17,693 bases of DNA, taken from Fragilaria radians (taxonomy: Eukaryota > Bacillariophyta > Fragilariophyceae > Fragilariales > Fragilariaceae). The position numbers and the translations under genes are program-made. The stretch covers positions 1 through 17,693 of the forward strand of contig CAAAJI010000704.1 of assembly GCA_900642245.1 (NCBI GenBank), given 5' to 3'. Under the pieces are notes generated by a model. That model saw only the letters and a list, made by a program, of their open reading frames with translations. It did not search any database and was not told where the DNA came from. This document shows positions 9,816 through 17,693 of this stretch, piece by piece (the stretch's first letter is position 1; each line of letters opens with the position of its first letter).

Positions 9816-10640
9816 GCGCTTAATATGTATTATGCGATTTAAGACTTGTGTAGACGTACGTACAAAAACTTTGATGTGCACTGAATCTTCATGTCATGCG
9901 TATTCCTCATAATCATTCAAGAATTCATCAAGAAAAACCTCAATTGACAGCATAATGGGAAGTGACAAAGACTGTGTCAAACGTAATAAGGATTTGCCTT
10001 CAGCATATTCAACCCAAATCAAATCTAAACTGAATTCCAAGCTTTTTCAAGAAGCATTCAAATATCAATATCGATGCACTACATTAATGAAGGCAAGTTC
10101 GAAATTGATTGAAGTTTATACCTCTGATGACGGCGATGACTTGAAAGATTCCATTCACCTTTCAAAAGAAAGGCTTTGTAGAGAAGTCGCTTAGAAAAAA
10201 GGATTTGATTGCTTCGAGAATGATGGGAAGTGTTTTGCTACATTATGAGTTTTCAGCATGGTTTTCAAGGCGAGGAATTGAGACAAATAATTTTTACTCT
10301 CAGATAGTTCACGAAGAATAAAAATCTTTGACACAACTCTTTTCATCAACTTCCATTAAATGTGAAAATAAATTGCCAAATTTATTAACGTTGCAAGCAT
10401 AGTTGTTCTACTGCCGCACATATTTGTCATCCTGGAGACAGAGGGGCATGATATTCACCTTTACTTAGCATTGGCGTACTCCTTCCTTTCAATTTCTCAT
10501 TTGATTCTTTCTTGCGAAAGTATACCCTTATCAAGATCAACGTCACATCACAAAAAGTCATGAATTCAGTTTTGTACTTTCAGATTGAATGAGATTTGTA
10601 ACGTTTCAATTAAATGATCCATCATTTTTGATCACCTGTC
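9816..10640. other. Spacer between local duplication and copia fragment
   Basis: AT-rich DNA with one 79-codon open frame (9955-10194, plus) that is Lys- and Ser-rich and has no motif I recognise. The minus strand of about 10250-10640 could be further eroded retroelement sequence downstream of the reverse-transcriptase fragment, but I could not match it to any later copia domain. Confidence 0.35.
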
Positions 10641-10722
10641 TCAGCATTCAGTAATATTCAATTTATTAGCTTACATCAGGATTAGTATAAGTCAGAAGCT
10701 TTTATTGTTTACCACTGGAGAA

Positions 10723-10804
10723 TAGTTTTCGATGAAATCCATTCCAAATTCCTGACTACATTCTAGGTCTACCAATCTGGCTCTAACAGAACCATCTTGT
10801 TTAG
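10723..10804 (-). repeat. 82-bp tandem duplication inside the copia fragment, unit 1
   Basis: Plus-strand unit starts TAGTTTTCGATGAAATCCAT and includes CTACCAATCTGGCTCTAACAGAACCA. On the minus strand it encodes GSVRARLVDLECSQEFGMDF...ENY. The copy boundary is direct, with no spacer. As 82 is not a multiple of three, the duplication also shifts the reading frame. Confidence 0.8.
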
Positions 10805-10886
10805 TAGTTTTCGATAAAATCCATTCCAGCTTCGTGACTACAGCATAGGGCTACCAATCTGGCTCTAACAGAACCACGTTGTATAG
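10805..10886 (-). repeat. 82-bp tandem duplication inside the copia fragment, unit 2
   Basis: Second unit, starting TAGTTTTCGATAAAATCCAT. On the minus strand it encodes GSVRARLVALCCSHEAGMDF...ENY followed immediately by a stop. It differs from unit 1 at roughly ten positions, several of which change amino acids, consistent with duplication after, or decay since, loss of function. Confidence 0.8.
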
Positions 10887-12335
10887 CTTCCAGGACATAT
10901 TTCCAAGAATGCTTTCTCTTTTCCGGCTTATAAGATATTGATGATTTCCCGTACTTTTAGTCTTTCAATGAAGTCTAATACTTTAATAACAATCTTTCTC
11001 CAAAGATATCTGAGTATCCTTTTTTATTCCAAGCCTCATTAAAGGTTTTAGGTTCTTTAATCTTTCCTTTGCCATTCATCCTTTGGTTGTTCTTTTGATA
11101 ATACAGGCTCCATCAAAACACAGTCACTGGTTATTCTCACTGGGCCAAGTAAAGGCAAAGGCTGGTTTGACAATGTCAAAGCCTCAAAAATGGCGTTCAC
11201 TTCCGTCCAAGACTTACTTCATCACATATTTTTGGCGTTTAGGCATTTTTCTCCACTCTTTTTCAATATGGCGCTATTTGGAATGTGAGTTCAAGCAAAT
11301 GTGTGACAACCATGACATTAGAGAAAAACAAGCAGCAAGTCACAATCCATAATCTAGTGCAAAAACTATGAGTGGTACGCGCTGATCATTTCATTTGGAT
11401 ATGCAAATTCAGAAGAAGTTAGTCCATTTGATTATTTTCTCCAACCTATTGGATAGACTATAAGAAAGCACCTTTCACTTAGCGCTTCGTGACATTATGA
11501 TTCGAAATAATGCAATAACAAATAAGAAACGCAGGATATATGTTTTAATTCCAACAATGCAAAGGATACACCTTTAATCCCTTAGTACTACAAGGTTTGA
11601 GACAACTCATTCAACAGGACAATATCACTTTACAAAAGTGTATGAAAAAGTTGCAATTTGATTTCAGAAAAATAAATTCGAAGAGAGTGAATATGCTCCA
11701 TTTCACTCCATTTATAGCAAGCTCCAGGTTAAGTATGATGTTGGGATTGAATGACAACAGTAATCAGTCTGATAATAGAATTAGCTAAAATCTATGAATT
11801 AACACAACTATTGTAAGTAACGTACAGTGTTTAACTATCCATTTCATTCGCCTTAAATATTTGGATGGTATTAAAAATATTTCATCAGATATTTTTTGTG
11901 ATGATTAATAATTGCTCGAAAATTGAAGGTACATGTAATATTTTTAAAGATCAGTATTATTATGATGGCAAAGAGAGACTATTATTCAAATTAATTTAAT
12001 CAGGTTGCATTCTAACTACTTACAAGCTTGAATTTAAGATCCAGGTATGGAAATCGTCTAAAATATAATTTCTCATTGTAGGCTCTCAATGTAAATCAGA
12101 CTTAAAATTCGCTCATTTGTGAATCCGCTAGATTGAAAGCAGGATAAATAATTTTCTGGATAACATGTGTATATCGAAGCTTTAGTTCTATATATTCTTA
12201 GCACATAGCATCACAACTTCTATCATGAAAAAATATGAAAATGTCATAACAAAATGCCTCAATAAGTTGTAGGTCTAGGTGGAATTCTGATGAACTCTGA
12301 AATGCCGTTGTCAATGTGCTTCAAGAAAACCAGCA

Positions 12336-12475
12336 CTTTAGTACTAGTAGTGATGAAGAATAGGTTCTATGAATTTCTTCATCAGTGCGAGTGTGAATAG
12401 AGGATAACACATTGGGCACAAGCAGAAAATATTCCTCAACTTCTCTAATTTCAGGTGAAACATTGATTGTATGCC
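12336..12475 (+). repeat. Flank block F2, copy 1 (upstream of receptor B)
   Basis: Aligns in the same orientation with 15602-15762. Shared words in order are CTAGTAGTGATGAAGAAT/TTAGTAGTGGTGAAGAAT, GAATTTCTTC, ATAGA-GATAACACAT/ATAGATAATAACACAT and TAATTTCAGG-TGAAA...GATTGTAT. Both lie upstream of a receptor gene, at about 515 and 760 bp before the start codon. Weaker similarity continues downstream (for example GTATGACTTTC at about 12578 and 15935). It is part of the unit duplicated together with receptors B and C. Confidence 0.65.
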
Positions 12476-12949
12476 AAGGGCTTTGCGTTCCCAAATAATG
12501 GCTGTCTGATACCGCGTGATGGAAGCATTTGATCAAAACTTAGTTTCAAATGTTTGATTAGCTTAATATGACCTGACGTATGACTTTCCAAAGACAAACA
12601 TGTGTTTTTGGACTGAGATGAAATTTGCCTGCTGGTTGGGATATTATTCTCAATAAACACACTAGAACATTTTGTAAACAGAGAATGAAAAACAATAGAA
12701 AGCAACGCAAATTCAGAAATCAAGTAACTTACCCTAGATGTGGAGATAAATGTCAGACATCAGGTAGGTAGCCCAACAATTCGTCTTTTCTTGATGGATG
12801 CTATAAAAATCAAATATGTAGACCTAAACAATTTAAAATGTTGTTTCGTATGACTGGAAGATTAAAAAAAACGTTGCGTGAACAAGGAATGTTGGAAATT
12901 ATTTTATACCGCTGGTGAAATCCTCGTTACGTGCTCGTTCCGAATGTCC

Positions 12950-12990
12950 CTCAAGAATTGACTATACGTATAGTTATTGCCGTTTCCAGA
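12950..12990 (+). promoter_or_regulatory. Conserved 40-bp leader immediately before receptor B
   Basis: From CTCAAGAATTGAC to the ATG this leader matches the leader of receptor C (16481-16522) with about six substitutions and no indels, whereas similarity drops abruptly upstream of CTCAAG. The stretch is open in the receptor frame but has no in-frame ATG, so it is best read as 5' untranslated leader. The abrupt boundary after a pyrimidine-rich CCCTCAAG would also fit a 3' splice site. Function is inferred only from conservation. Confidence 0.35.
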
Positions 12991-14097
12991 ATGAGCTCCA
13001 ACTTGTACTCAATCTGGCAACAGATATTCCTTGTCTTTTGTTCTGTAATTTCAGGATCCTTGTCCTTGGTGGGATCAGGCATTATTCTTTGGATCATCTG
13101 GAGGGATCGAAAGATCAAATTGAAGCATGTGTATCATCGAATCATGTTCGCCATGTCGATAGTTGAATCCATAATATCATTGAACTTCGTATTCAGCTTT
13201 TTAGCCATTCCGGATGGCTTATTTTGGGGTGCTATCGGAAATACAACTTCATGTGAAGCTAGTGGATTCTTCTTCACTCTCAGTTCTTCTCAGGGTTATT
13301 ACAATGCTGGATTGGCACTTTATTATTACCTCATAATTGTCCGTTCGTCTCGTCAAGAGTTACTTAATCAAAGAGTGGAGCCCTTTATTCATGCCGTATC
13401 GCTATTTCTCCCACTGTGCTTCGCCATATGGATATTGACTACGGACTCGTATAACCCATTGTACCACTATGGAGGCTGGTGTAGCGTATATGAATACCCT
13501 GCAAGGTGTTCTAGAGTTGGAAGTGACGTCAAATGCACAAGAGGTTCAATGGCAAAACTCATCGGCACAATATACCTCTTTTGCTTTACCTTGCCTCCCT
13601 TTTTGGCATATATTTTGGCTATGACTTCCATCTTATGCTACGTTAGAGGACGACAAATTTCACTCAGACCCTCCACGACTTTTGATCAATTCAAAGAAAC
13701 TATCATACAAGCTGTCTTATACATCACGTCATTCATCGCTCCTTACACTTTCACGATATTAGCTCTTTTTGTTACCTCGGAAGATCCTTTGTCACGATTT
13801 GTCTTAGCATCATGTTTAAAGCTGATATTGCCTCTCTCGGGTTTATTCAACGTAATTATTTACATAAGGCCGAGATATGTCATTTTGCGTTTTAGCCGCG
13901 GCCGAAATGTGTCGTCCTACATTCTTCTTCGAGAAATAATCATGGGATCGAGAGACGTACATAACGATACTGTACTCATCGACGATTTTGCTCCAGAGCT
14001 TACTTTAGATGAACAGAATCATAGTCCATTAAGACACCAATCTCTCTTCCGTGAAGAAAGCAAAGCATCTGAGAGCGAAGTCTTGGAAAATGATTAA
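12991..14097 (+). CDS. Receptor B: seven-transmembrane GPCR-like protein
   Basis: A 368-residue paralogue of receptor A and near-duplicate of receptor C. Hydrophobic segments lie at about 11-37, 49-71, 88-117, 132-152, 190-216, 239-261 and 269-292. Cys88 (TM3) and Cys164 in GGWCS (second outer loop) are retained, with Cys173 and Cys182 also in that loop. TM7 ends SGLFNVIIYIRPRY. The inner loop between TM5 and TM6 is basic (RGRQISLRPS). The tail carries DDFAPELTLDEQ and several Ser residues within acidic surroundings (SKASESEVLEND), possible phosphorylation sites by analogy with other receptors. The open frame extends 20 codons upstream without an ATG, so the conserved MSSN at 12991 is the first usable start and matches the starts of A and C. 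It probably sits in the plasma membrane and senses an external ligand; the ligand is unknown. The frame is intact with no odd residues, making it the best candidate for the functional reference copy of the array. Confidence 0.88.
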   Translation: MSSNLYSIWQQIFLVFCSVISGSLSLVGSGIILWIIWRDRKIKLKHVYHRIMFAMSIVESIISLNFVFSFLAIPDGLFWGAIGNTTSCEASGFFFTLSSSQGYYNAGLALYYYLIIVRSSRQELLNQRVEPFIHAVSLFLPLCFAIWILTTDSYNPLYHYGGWCSVYEYPARCSRVGSDVKCTRGSMAKLIGTIYLFCFTLPPFLAYILAMTSILCYVRGRQISLRPSTTFDQFKETIIQAVLYITSFIAPYTFTILALFVTSEDPLSRFVLASCLKLILPLSGLFNVIIYIRPRYVILRFSRGRNVSSYILLREIIMGSRDVHNDTVLIDDFAPELTLDEQNHSPLRHQSLFREESKASESEVLEND

Positions 14098-14631
14098 ATT
14101 GAAAGTCTTATCTCCGTTTCATCTTTTGCATTTTGTGAACACGCCTATTGTCAGTTAAATTGGGAAAAGTACTTTGATTTGGAGAAATGAAGCCAAAGTC
14201 AATCATTCATAAATTCTTTTAAGAGTATCACATCAACGACACGTGCAATCATCCAAAAATGCAAAGAAGTGCCTCTCCATGGAAAGAAGAGACATTAACA
14301 CCTTGCTATCGAAGTATTCTTATTTCTTTCTACTCAGATTATTCCTTGCGATACTCTTCTTTACGAAAAGGAATGTCGCATCCCTTATAACTTCTGACCC
14401 ATTTGGGTAAATGTAATGAATATACAATCATTTCGAAGTTTCCTAAAATAACTATATTTCATTTTAATAAACAATATTGTGAAGCAGTAGTATGCGACAT
14501 CCATTGAATACAGGAAAGAAGCCAACGGAAAGTCCGATATATGATGATTACGGAGCAAAGGCCATGATGATATAAATTTGAAAATTCAATTATTTTATGA
14601 CACTCAAGATAAAACATGAGAATTGAGGCAG

Positions 14632-15004
14632 AAGCTATTATCTTCTGGCTATGCTGGCTAGTCAAATATCTCTCGACTGCTCTTTATTTAGAACAAAACG
14701 TTTTAACTACGTGAAGCACATGAGATTTATCATCAACTAAATTTTAAGAGATCTTTGATTAGTATTTTCTAAAATTTTGAAAAGGAACAAACAAGAGACT
14801 TTTTCATTGTCAGAAAAAAGATAGATATTATCATTGTCATTTGTTGTTGTTCTCGATGCATTGATATTTCTGATATCTTTATCATCTACATTAGCTACAT
14901 TAGCTTGTACTAGCACCACTCTAAGTCTCCAAATGTTGGTACAAATAACATTTCTTGAATTAATCTGTTTCTAGATTAATTTGAAGTGATTAACTATAAT
15001 CTTA
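14632..15004 (+). repeat. Dispersed block F1, copy 2 (upstream of receptor C)
   Basis: Partner of 3513-3831, about 50 bp longer owing to inserted A-rich and TCATTGTC-rich segments in the middle. The best-conserved core words are TGATATCTTTATCATCTA and CCAAATGTTGGTACAAA. It lies 1.5 kb before receptor C, whereas copy 1 lies about 1 kb before receptor A once the hAT insertion is discounted. This supports an ancestral duplicated unit of flank plus receptor gene. Confidence 0.65.
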
Positions 15005-15601
15005 ATGTATCATCTTCTAGAATTGCTAAAGCACAACAACTATTAAATGTGCTGGTTTTGTTGAAGATGCAAATTGCTTTAAGCACATTGAGGACGCTGT
15101 CTACGTATTTCTCTAGCTATGGAAACAAGAAAGGTATTAGCTTTTTAGACAGCTGGTATTAACACAAATGTAGTTCAATTACTCTCCCAATGGCCTTCTT
15201 TTCATGTATGCAAAGGTGTCATCACAGTGCACTCTGATGCAATTGCGTACTTAAAGCATATGCTTAAATTCTATGATATTTTCATGCTTATTTTAGAAGT
15301 TGGGATGCTGCGCTGAAGTTATAGACTTTGAACTTTGAAATGTACGTGTGATCTGATGTTTGCACATTACCTATTCATTCTCCTAATTGCTCTTACAGCA
15401 TTACTATCAAGCGTAAGCTTACAACCATTCCTCAATAAGGGTATTCAAAAATGCTCCTTCCTTACAGACTGATCTAACAAAATAATATTGTTATGAAAAA
15501 TTTGCAGTCAAGACTCTAAACATTTATGATTAGAAAGCAAGAGTTGTTTCTTTACAATTTTTTAAGAAAAATGACATATTTTTTCATCTCAATCTTGCAT
15601 A

Positions 15602-15762
15602 GAGCATTAGTAGTGGTGAAGAATGTGTTATTGGAATTTCTTCTTCAATGTAAAGGCAAATAGATAATAACACATAAATTTATGCAGAGAAGAGCTATAA
15701 TTTCATTCATTGAAAGATGTTTCCTCACCTTTTGTTAATTTCAGGGTGAAATGAAGATTGTA
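15602..15762 (+). repeat. Flank block F2, copy 2 (upstream of receptor C)
   Basis: Same-orientation partner of 12336-12475, with about 20 extra bases around the GAGAAGAGCTATAATTTC segment. The retained order of short words and the shared position upstream of a receptor start indicate co-duplication with the gene rather than chance. Confidence 0.65.
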
Positions 15763-16480
15763 TAATCGGGAACTGACCTTTCTTGATAATGATTCTTTGA
15801 TTATACGTGATTCAAGGATTGGATATGAACCAAATTTCGAAACATGTTTCCAAACTAAGGAAGCTAAATGTGTATTTTGCATGTGTTTAATCACTACTCT
15901 TTAACAGCTAATGTATGGGCTAAATGCCCATGAGTATGACTTTCACAAGATTAATGTATGCTTCATAGTTGAGACTCTTACTCAATGCCAGAACATTTCT
16001 ACTGGAAAAATGATAAACAGCTTTTGTGATTGTAAAGAAAACGGGAACATCAGTTTATCTTGCTCTCTTAAGTAGTGAGAAAATGCTGTAAAGTCACTAA
16101 GTTTGGTTAGTTGCGTAATCCTAGATACAGAAGATAAACTGAGCACAAGATGTAGCCTTAATGTAGAGACATTCATTTTCCTCGAATCACTATGTCCCCC
16201 CATTTTTTTGAAATGGACAATATGCTGTAAACTCTAACGTTTCGGACATCCTTTTTCGTTTGAATCAAAAGTAATTTGTATCGATTTGTTTCTTTAAGGG
16301 GCAATCTTTTTGTCAATTAAAAATGATAGAATATTGAACATTTCATTAGACTGCGTAATGGCCCATACACAATTTTTGTAGAAAAGACATACCTCCAATG
16401 AAATTCTAGTACGGGTCCTTCAGGAAGGATTTTTATTCGAAGCAAAACAAAGGCATCGACATGACAAATTCGTAGACGTC

Positions 16481-16522
16481 TCTCAAGAATTGACGATACG
16501 CATAATTATTGGCGTTTTCAAA
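16481..16522 (+). promoter_or_regulatory. Conserved 40-bp leader immediately before receptor C
   Basis: Counterpart of 12950-12990. The two leaders keep length and phase and then diverge sharply upstream. In the receptor frame the leader reads through to an in-frame TAG near 16379 without any ATG, so translation from an upstream Met is excluded. A leader or a cryptic exon start are both possible. Confidence 0.35.
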
Positions 16523-17494
16523 ATGAGCTCCAACTTTTACTCGATCTGGCAACAGATATTCCTTGTCTTTTGTTCTGTAATTTCAGGATCCTTGTCTTTA
16601 GCTGGATCGGGCATTATTCTTTGGATCATCTGGAGGGATCGAAAGATCAAATTGAAGCATGTGTATCATCGAATCATGTTCGTCGTGTCGATAGTAGATT
16701 CCATAATATCTCTGAACTTTATATTCAGCTTTTTGGCTTTTCCTGATGGCTTATTTTGGGGTGCTATCGGAAATACAACTTCATGTGAAGCTAGTGGATT
16801 CTTCTTCACACTCCTTTCTTCTCAGGGTTATTACAATGCTGGATTGGCACTTTATTATTACCTCATAATTGTCCGTTCGTCGCGTCAAGAGTTCCTGAAC
16901 CGAAGAGTGGAGCCCTTCATTCACGCCATATCTCTTTTTCTTCCCCTGTGCTTTACCACATGGATATTGACAACGGATTCATTTAATCCCTTGTACTACA
17001 ATGGAGGATGGTGTAGTTTTTATGAATACCCTGCAAGGTGTTCTAGAGTTGGAAGTGACGTCAAATGCACAAGAGGTTCAATGTCAAAGCTCATCGGCAC
17101 AATCTTCCTCTTTTGTTTCTCCTTGCCCCCCTTTATCGTATATATCTTGGCTATGACATCAATCTTATGCTTCGTGAGAAGACGACAAATTTCACTCAGA
17201 CCCTCCTCAAATTTTGATCAATTCAAAGAAACTATTATACAAGCTGTCTTTTACATCGCATCGTTCATCGCTCCTTATACTTTTGCGATTTTAGCTCATT
17301 TTGTTTCCTCGGAAGATCCCTTGACGCGATTCATTTTAGCATCCTTTGTCAAGCTGATCTTGCCACTCTCTGGATTATTCAACGTAATCATTTATATAAG
17401 GCCGAGATATGTCATAGCGTTACAGCCGTGGCCGAAATGTGTCCTCTTATACTCTTCTTCGAGAAATAGTCATTGGATCGAGAGACGTACATAA
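16523..17494 (+). CDS. Receptor C: seven-transmembrane GPCR-like protein, frameshifted after TM7
   Basis: Residues 1-298 align without gaps to receptor B, with about 35 differences. These are mostly conservative (Y/F, L/F, V/I, S/T) and are scattered through the membrane segments and second outer loop. All seven hydrophobic segments, Cys88, GGWCS and SGLFNVIIYIRPRY are intact. Just after RPRYVI, at about 17415-17417, two bases present in receptor B are missing. The frame therefore runs into 25 unrelated residues and stops at 17494, giving 323 residues instead of 368 and no FAPELTLD tail. As written, the protein would keep its membrane core and lose its cytoplasmic tail. This may be a sequencing or assembly error, a segregating loss allele, a genuinely tailless receptor, or early pseudogenisation. 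The start follows the ATG conserved in all three genes. Confidence 0.75.
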   Translation: MSSNFYSIWQQIFLVFCSVISGSLSLAGSGIILWIIWRDRKIKLKHVYHRIMFVVSIVDSIISLNFIFSFLAFPDGLFWGAIGNTTSCEASGFFFTLLSSQGYYNAGLALYYYLIIVRSSRQEFLNRRVEPFIHAISLFLPLCFTTWILTTDSFNPLYYNGGWCSFYEYPARCSRVGSDVKCTRGSMSKLIGTIFLFCFSLPPFIVYILAMTSILCFVRRRQISLRPSSNFDQFKETIIQAVFYIASFIAPYTFAILAHFVSSEDPLTRFILASFVKLILPLSGLFNVIIYIRPRYVIALQPWPKCVLLYSSSRNSHWIERRT

Positions 17495-17624
17495 TGATAC
17501 AGTACTCATTGACGATTTTGCTCCGGAGCTTACATTGGACGAACAGAATCATGGTACAATGAGACGTCAATCACTCTTCCTTGAAGAGAGCAAAGTGTCT
17601 GAGAGCGAAGTCGTAGAAAATTAG
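17436..17624 (+). pseudogene. Out-of-frame C-terminal tail of receptor C
   Basis: In the next frame the sequence continues as VSSYTLLREI, then a stretch shared with receptor B that includes DDFAPELTLDEQNH, and ends SEVVEN with TAG at 17622-17624. Comparing codons with receptor B, the first 40 codons show roughly ten synonymous changes against three replacements, which implies the tail was under protein-level constraint until very recently. Beyond FAPELTLDEQNH, replacements are more frequent. There is no own ATG at its start, so it would not be translated separately. Confidence 0.7.
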
Positions 17625-17693
17625 TGAGGTGGGCGTTTTTTCCTTCTGTTTCAAGGCTTGCATTCTGTGAAAATTCATCATCGATACGCTTGG

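Larger units (their letters stand above)
10640..11100 (-). pseudogene. Fragment of Ty1/copia reverse transcriptase
   Basis: On the minus strand, starting near 11100, the frame beginning at 11055 reads EPKTFNEAWN, the usual entry to the copia reverse-transcriptase domain. After two or more stops the same frame reads WKYVLEAIQRGSVRARLVAL. A further copy reads GSVRARLVDLECSQEFGMDF and then IENYSPVV and a FxLILILM-like run. These correspond to the conserved RT words K/R-ARLVA-G, G-(I/V/M)DF-ENYSPV and the following hydrophobic strand. The catalytic YVDD-type box, integrase and long terminal repeats are not present, so this is an isolated, dead piece. The ENYSPVV plus hydrophobic pattern is what I recall from diatom copia elements. 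An internal 82-bp duplication (next entries) splits the RT motif. Confidence 0.7.
11101..12990. other. Spacer upstream of receptor B, no supported gene apart from flank block F2
   Basis: About 1.9 kb of AT-rich DNA. Open frames at 11083-11352, 11597-11788 (plus) and 12321-12536, 12451-12723 (minus) are under 91 codons and show no motif. Two of them overlap in different frames and cross the repeat block at 12336-12475, where the partner copy does not keep the frame, which argues against coding. The last 40 bp before the receptor B start are conserved with receptor C. Confidence 0.5.
14098..16480. other. Spacer between receptors B and C, no supported gene
   Basis: The first about 60 bp resemble the 3' flank of receptor C (CTCCGTTTCATC...TTGCATTTTGTGAA against CTTCTGTTTCAAGG...TTGCATTCTGTGAA). 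The rest is AT-rich. It contains block F1 copy 2 (14632-15004) and block F2 copy 2 (15602-15762). Minus-strand open frames of 60-73 codons (14459-14665, 14737-14919, 15703-15894, 15982-16203) lie in or beside the repeats and show no protein motif. Confidence 0.55.

Noticed and set aside
9955..10194. 79-codon open frame rich in Lys and Ser
   Set aside because: No recognisable motif, no paralogue in the window, and its length is within what chance gives in AT-rich DNA. It could be a small gene or exon, but nothing supports it.
12931..12990. N-terminal extension of receptor B by 20 codons
   Set aside because: No in-frame ATG upstream of 12991, receptor A has a stop three codons before its start, and both A and B give 368 residues from the shared Met.
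12915..13166. Overlapping plus-strand open frame in another phase at the start of receptor B, and a similar one before receptor A (7014-7262)
   Set aside because: Out-of-frame shadows of conserved receptor coding sequence.
17411..17425. A 15-nt GT...AG stretch at the receptor C break that could be read as a very short intron
   Set aside because: Its length is a multiple of three, so removing it does not restore the tail frame, and receptor B has ordinary coding sequence at this position.
1..17693. CRISPR array, operon structure or prokaryotic defence system
   Set aside because: No regular short repeats with unique spacers, no ribosome-binding sites or tightly packed genes, and the gene families are eukaryotic.

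Overview
The window looks like nuclear DNA of an AT-rich eukaryotic microalga or other stramenopile. A diatom is my best guess. It has long AT-rich gene-poor stretches, single-exon genes with no Shine-Dalgarno signals, no operon structure, a decayed hAT DNA transposon whose transposase resembles stramenopile copies, and a decayed Ty1/copia reverse-transcriptase fragment whose residues resemble diatom copia elements. The organism call is inference from family recall; no rRNA or tRNA gene is present to anchor it.

Layout. Positions 1-516 hold the 3' end of a gene entering from the left, probably a sulfotransferase-like enzyme. Positions 517-4200 hold no gene I can support. About 4215-4600 is a degenerate, TCATTGA-rich tandem array ending in a 19-bp near-palindrome. 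About 4683-7026 is a dead hAT element on the minus strand (BED finger, transposase core, C-terminal dimerisation region, with stops and frame changes). Its 5' end lies next to the first receptor gene.

The main content is a direct tandem array of three paralogous seven-transmembrane (7TM) receptor-like genes on the plus strand: receptor A (7114-8220), receptor B (12991-14097) and receptor C (16523-17494, with its tail displaced to 17624). A and B are each exactly 368 codons from a shared start. B and C are recent duplicates, about 88 % identical over the membrane core. A is an older copy, roughly 60-65 % identical by eye. All three end in a cytoplasmic tail containing FAPELTLD. Receptor C carries a net 2-bp deletion after TM7 that puts this tail out of frame, yet the tail sequence is still well conserved.

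The spacers record the duplication history. A block upstream of A (about 3513-3831) recurs upstream of C (about 14632-15004). A second block lies upstream of both B and C (about 12336-12475 and 15602-15762). The 3' flanks of B and C are also similar. The A-B spacer contains a local 127/138-bp duplication and the copia fragment, itself carrying an 82-bp duplication.

Functional reading (inference): this is a locally expanding family of surface chemoreceptor-like proteins, loosely like the cAMP-receptor-type (class E) 7TM proteins of protists, embedded in repeat-rich DNA. No ligand or partner can be read from the sequence.
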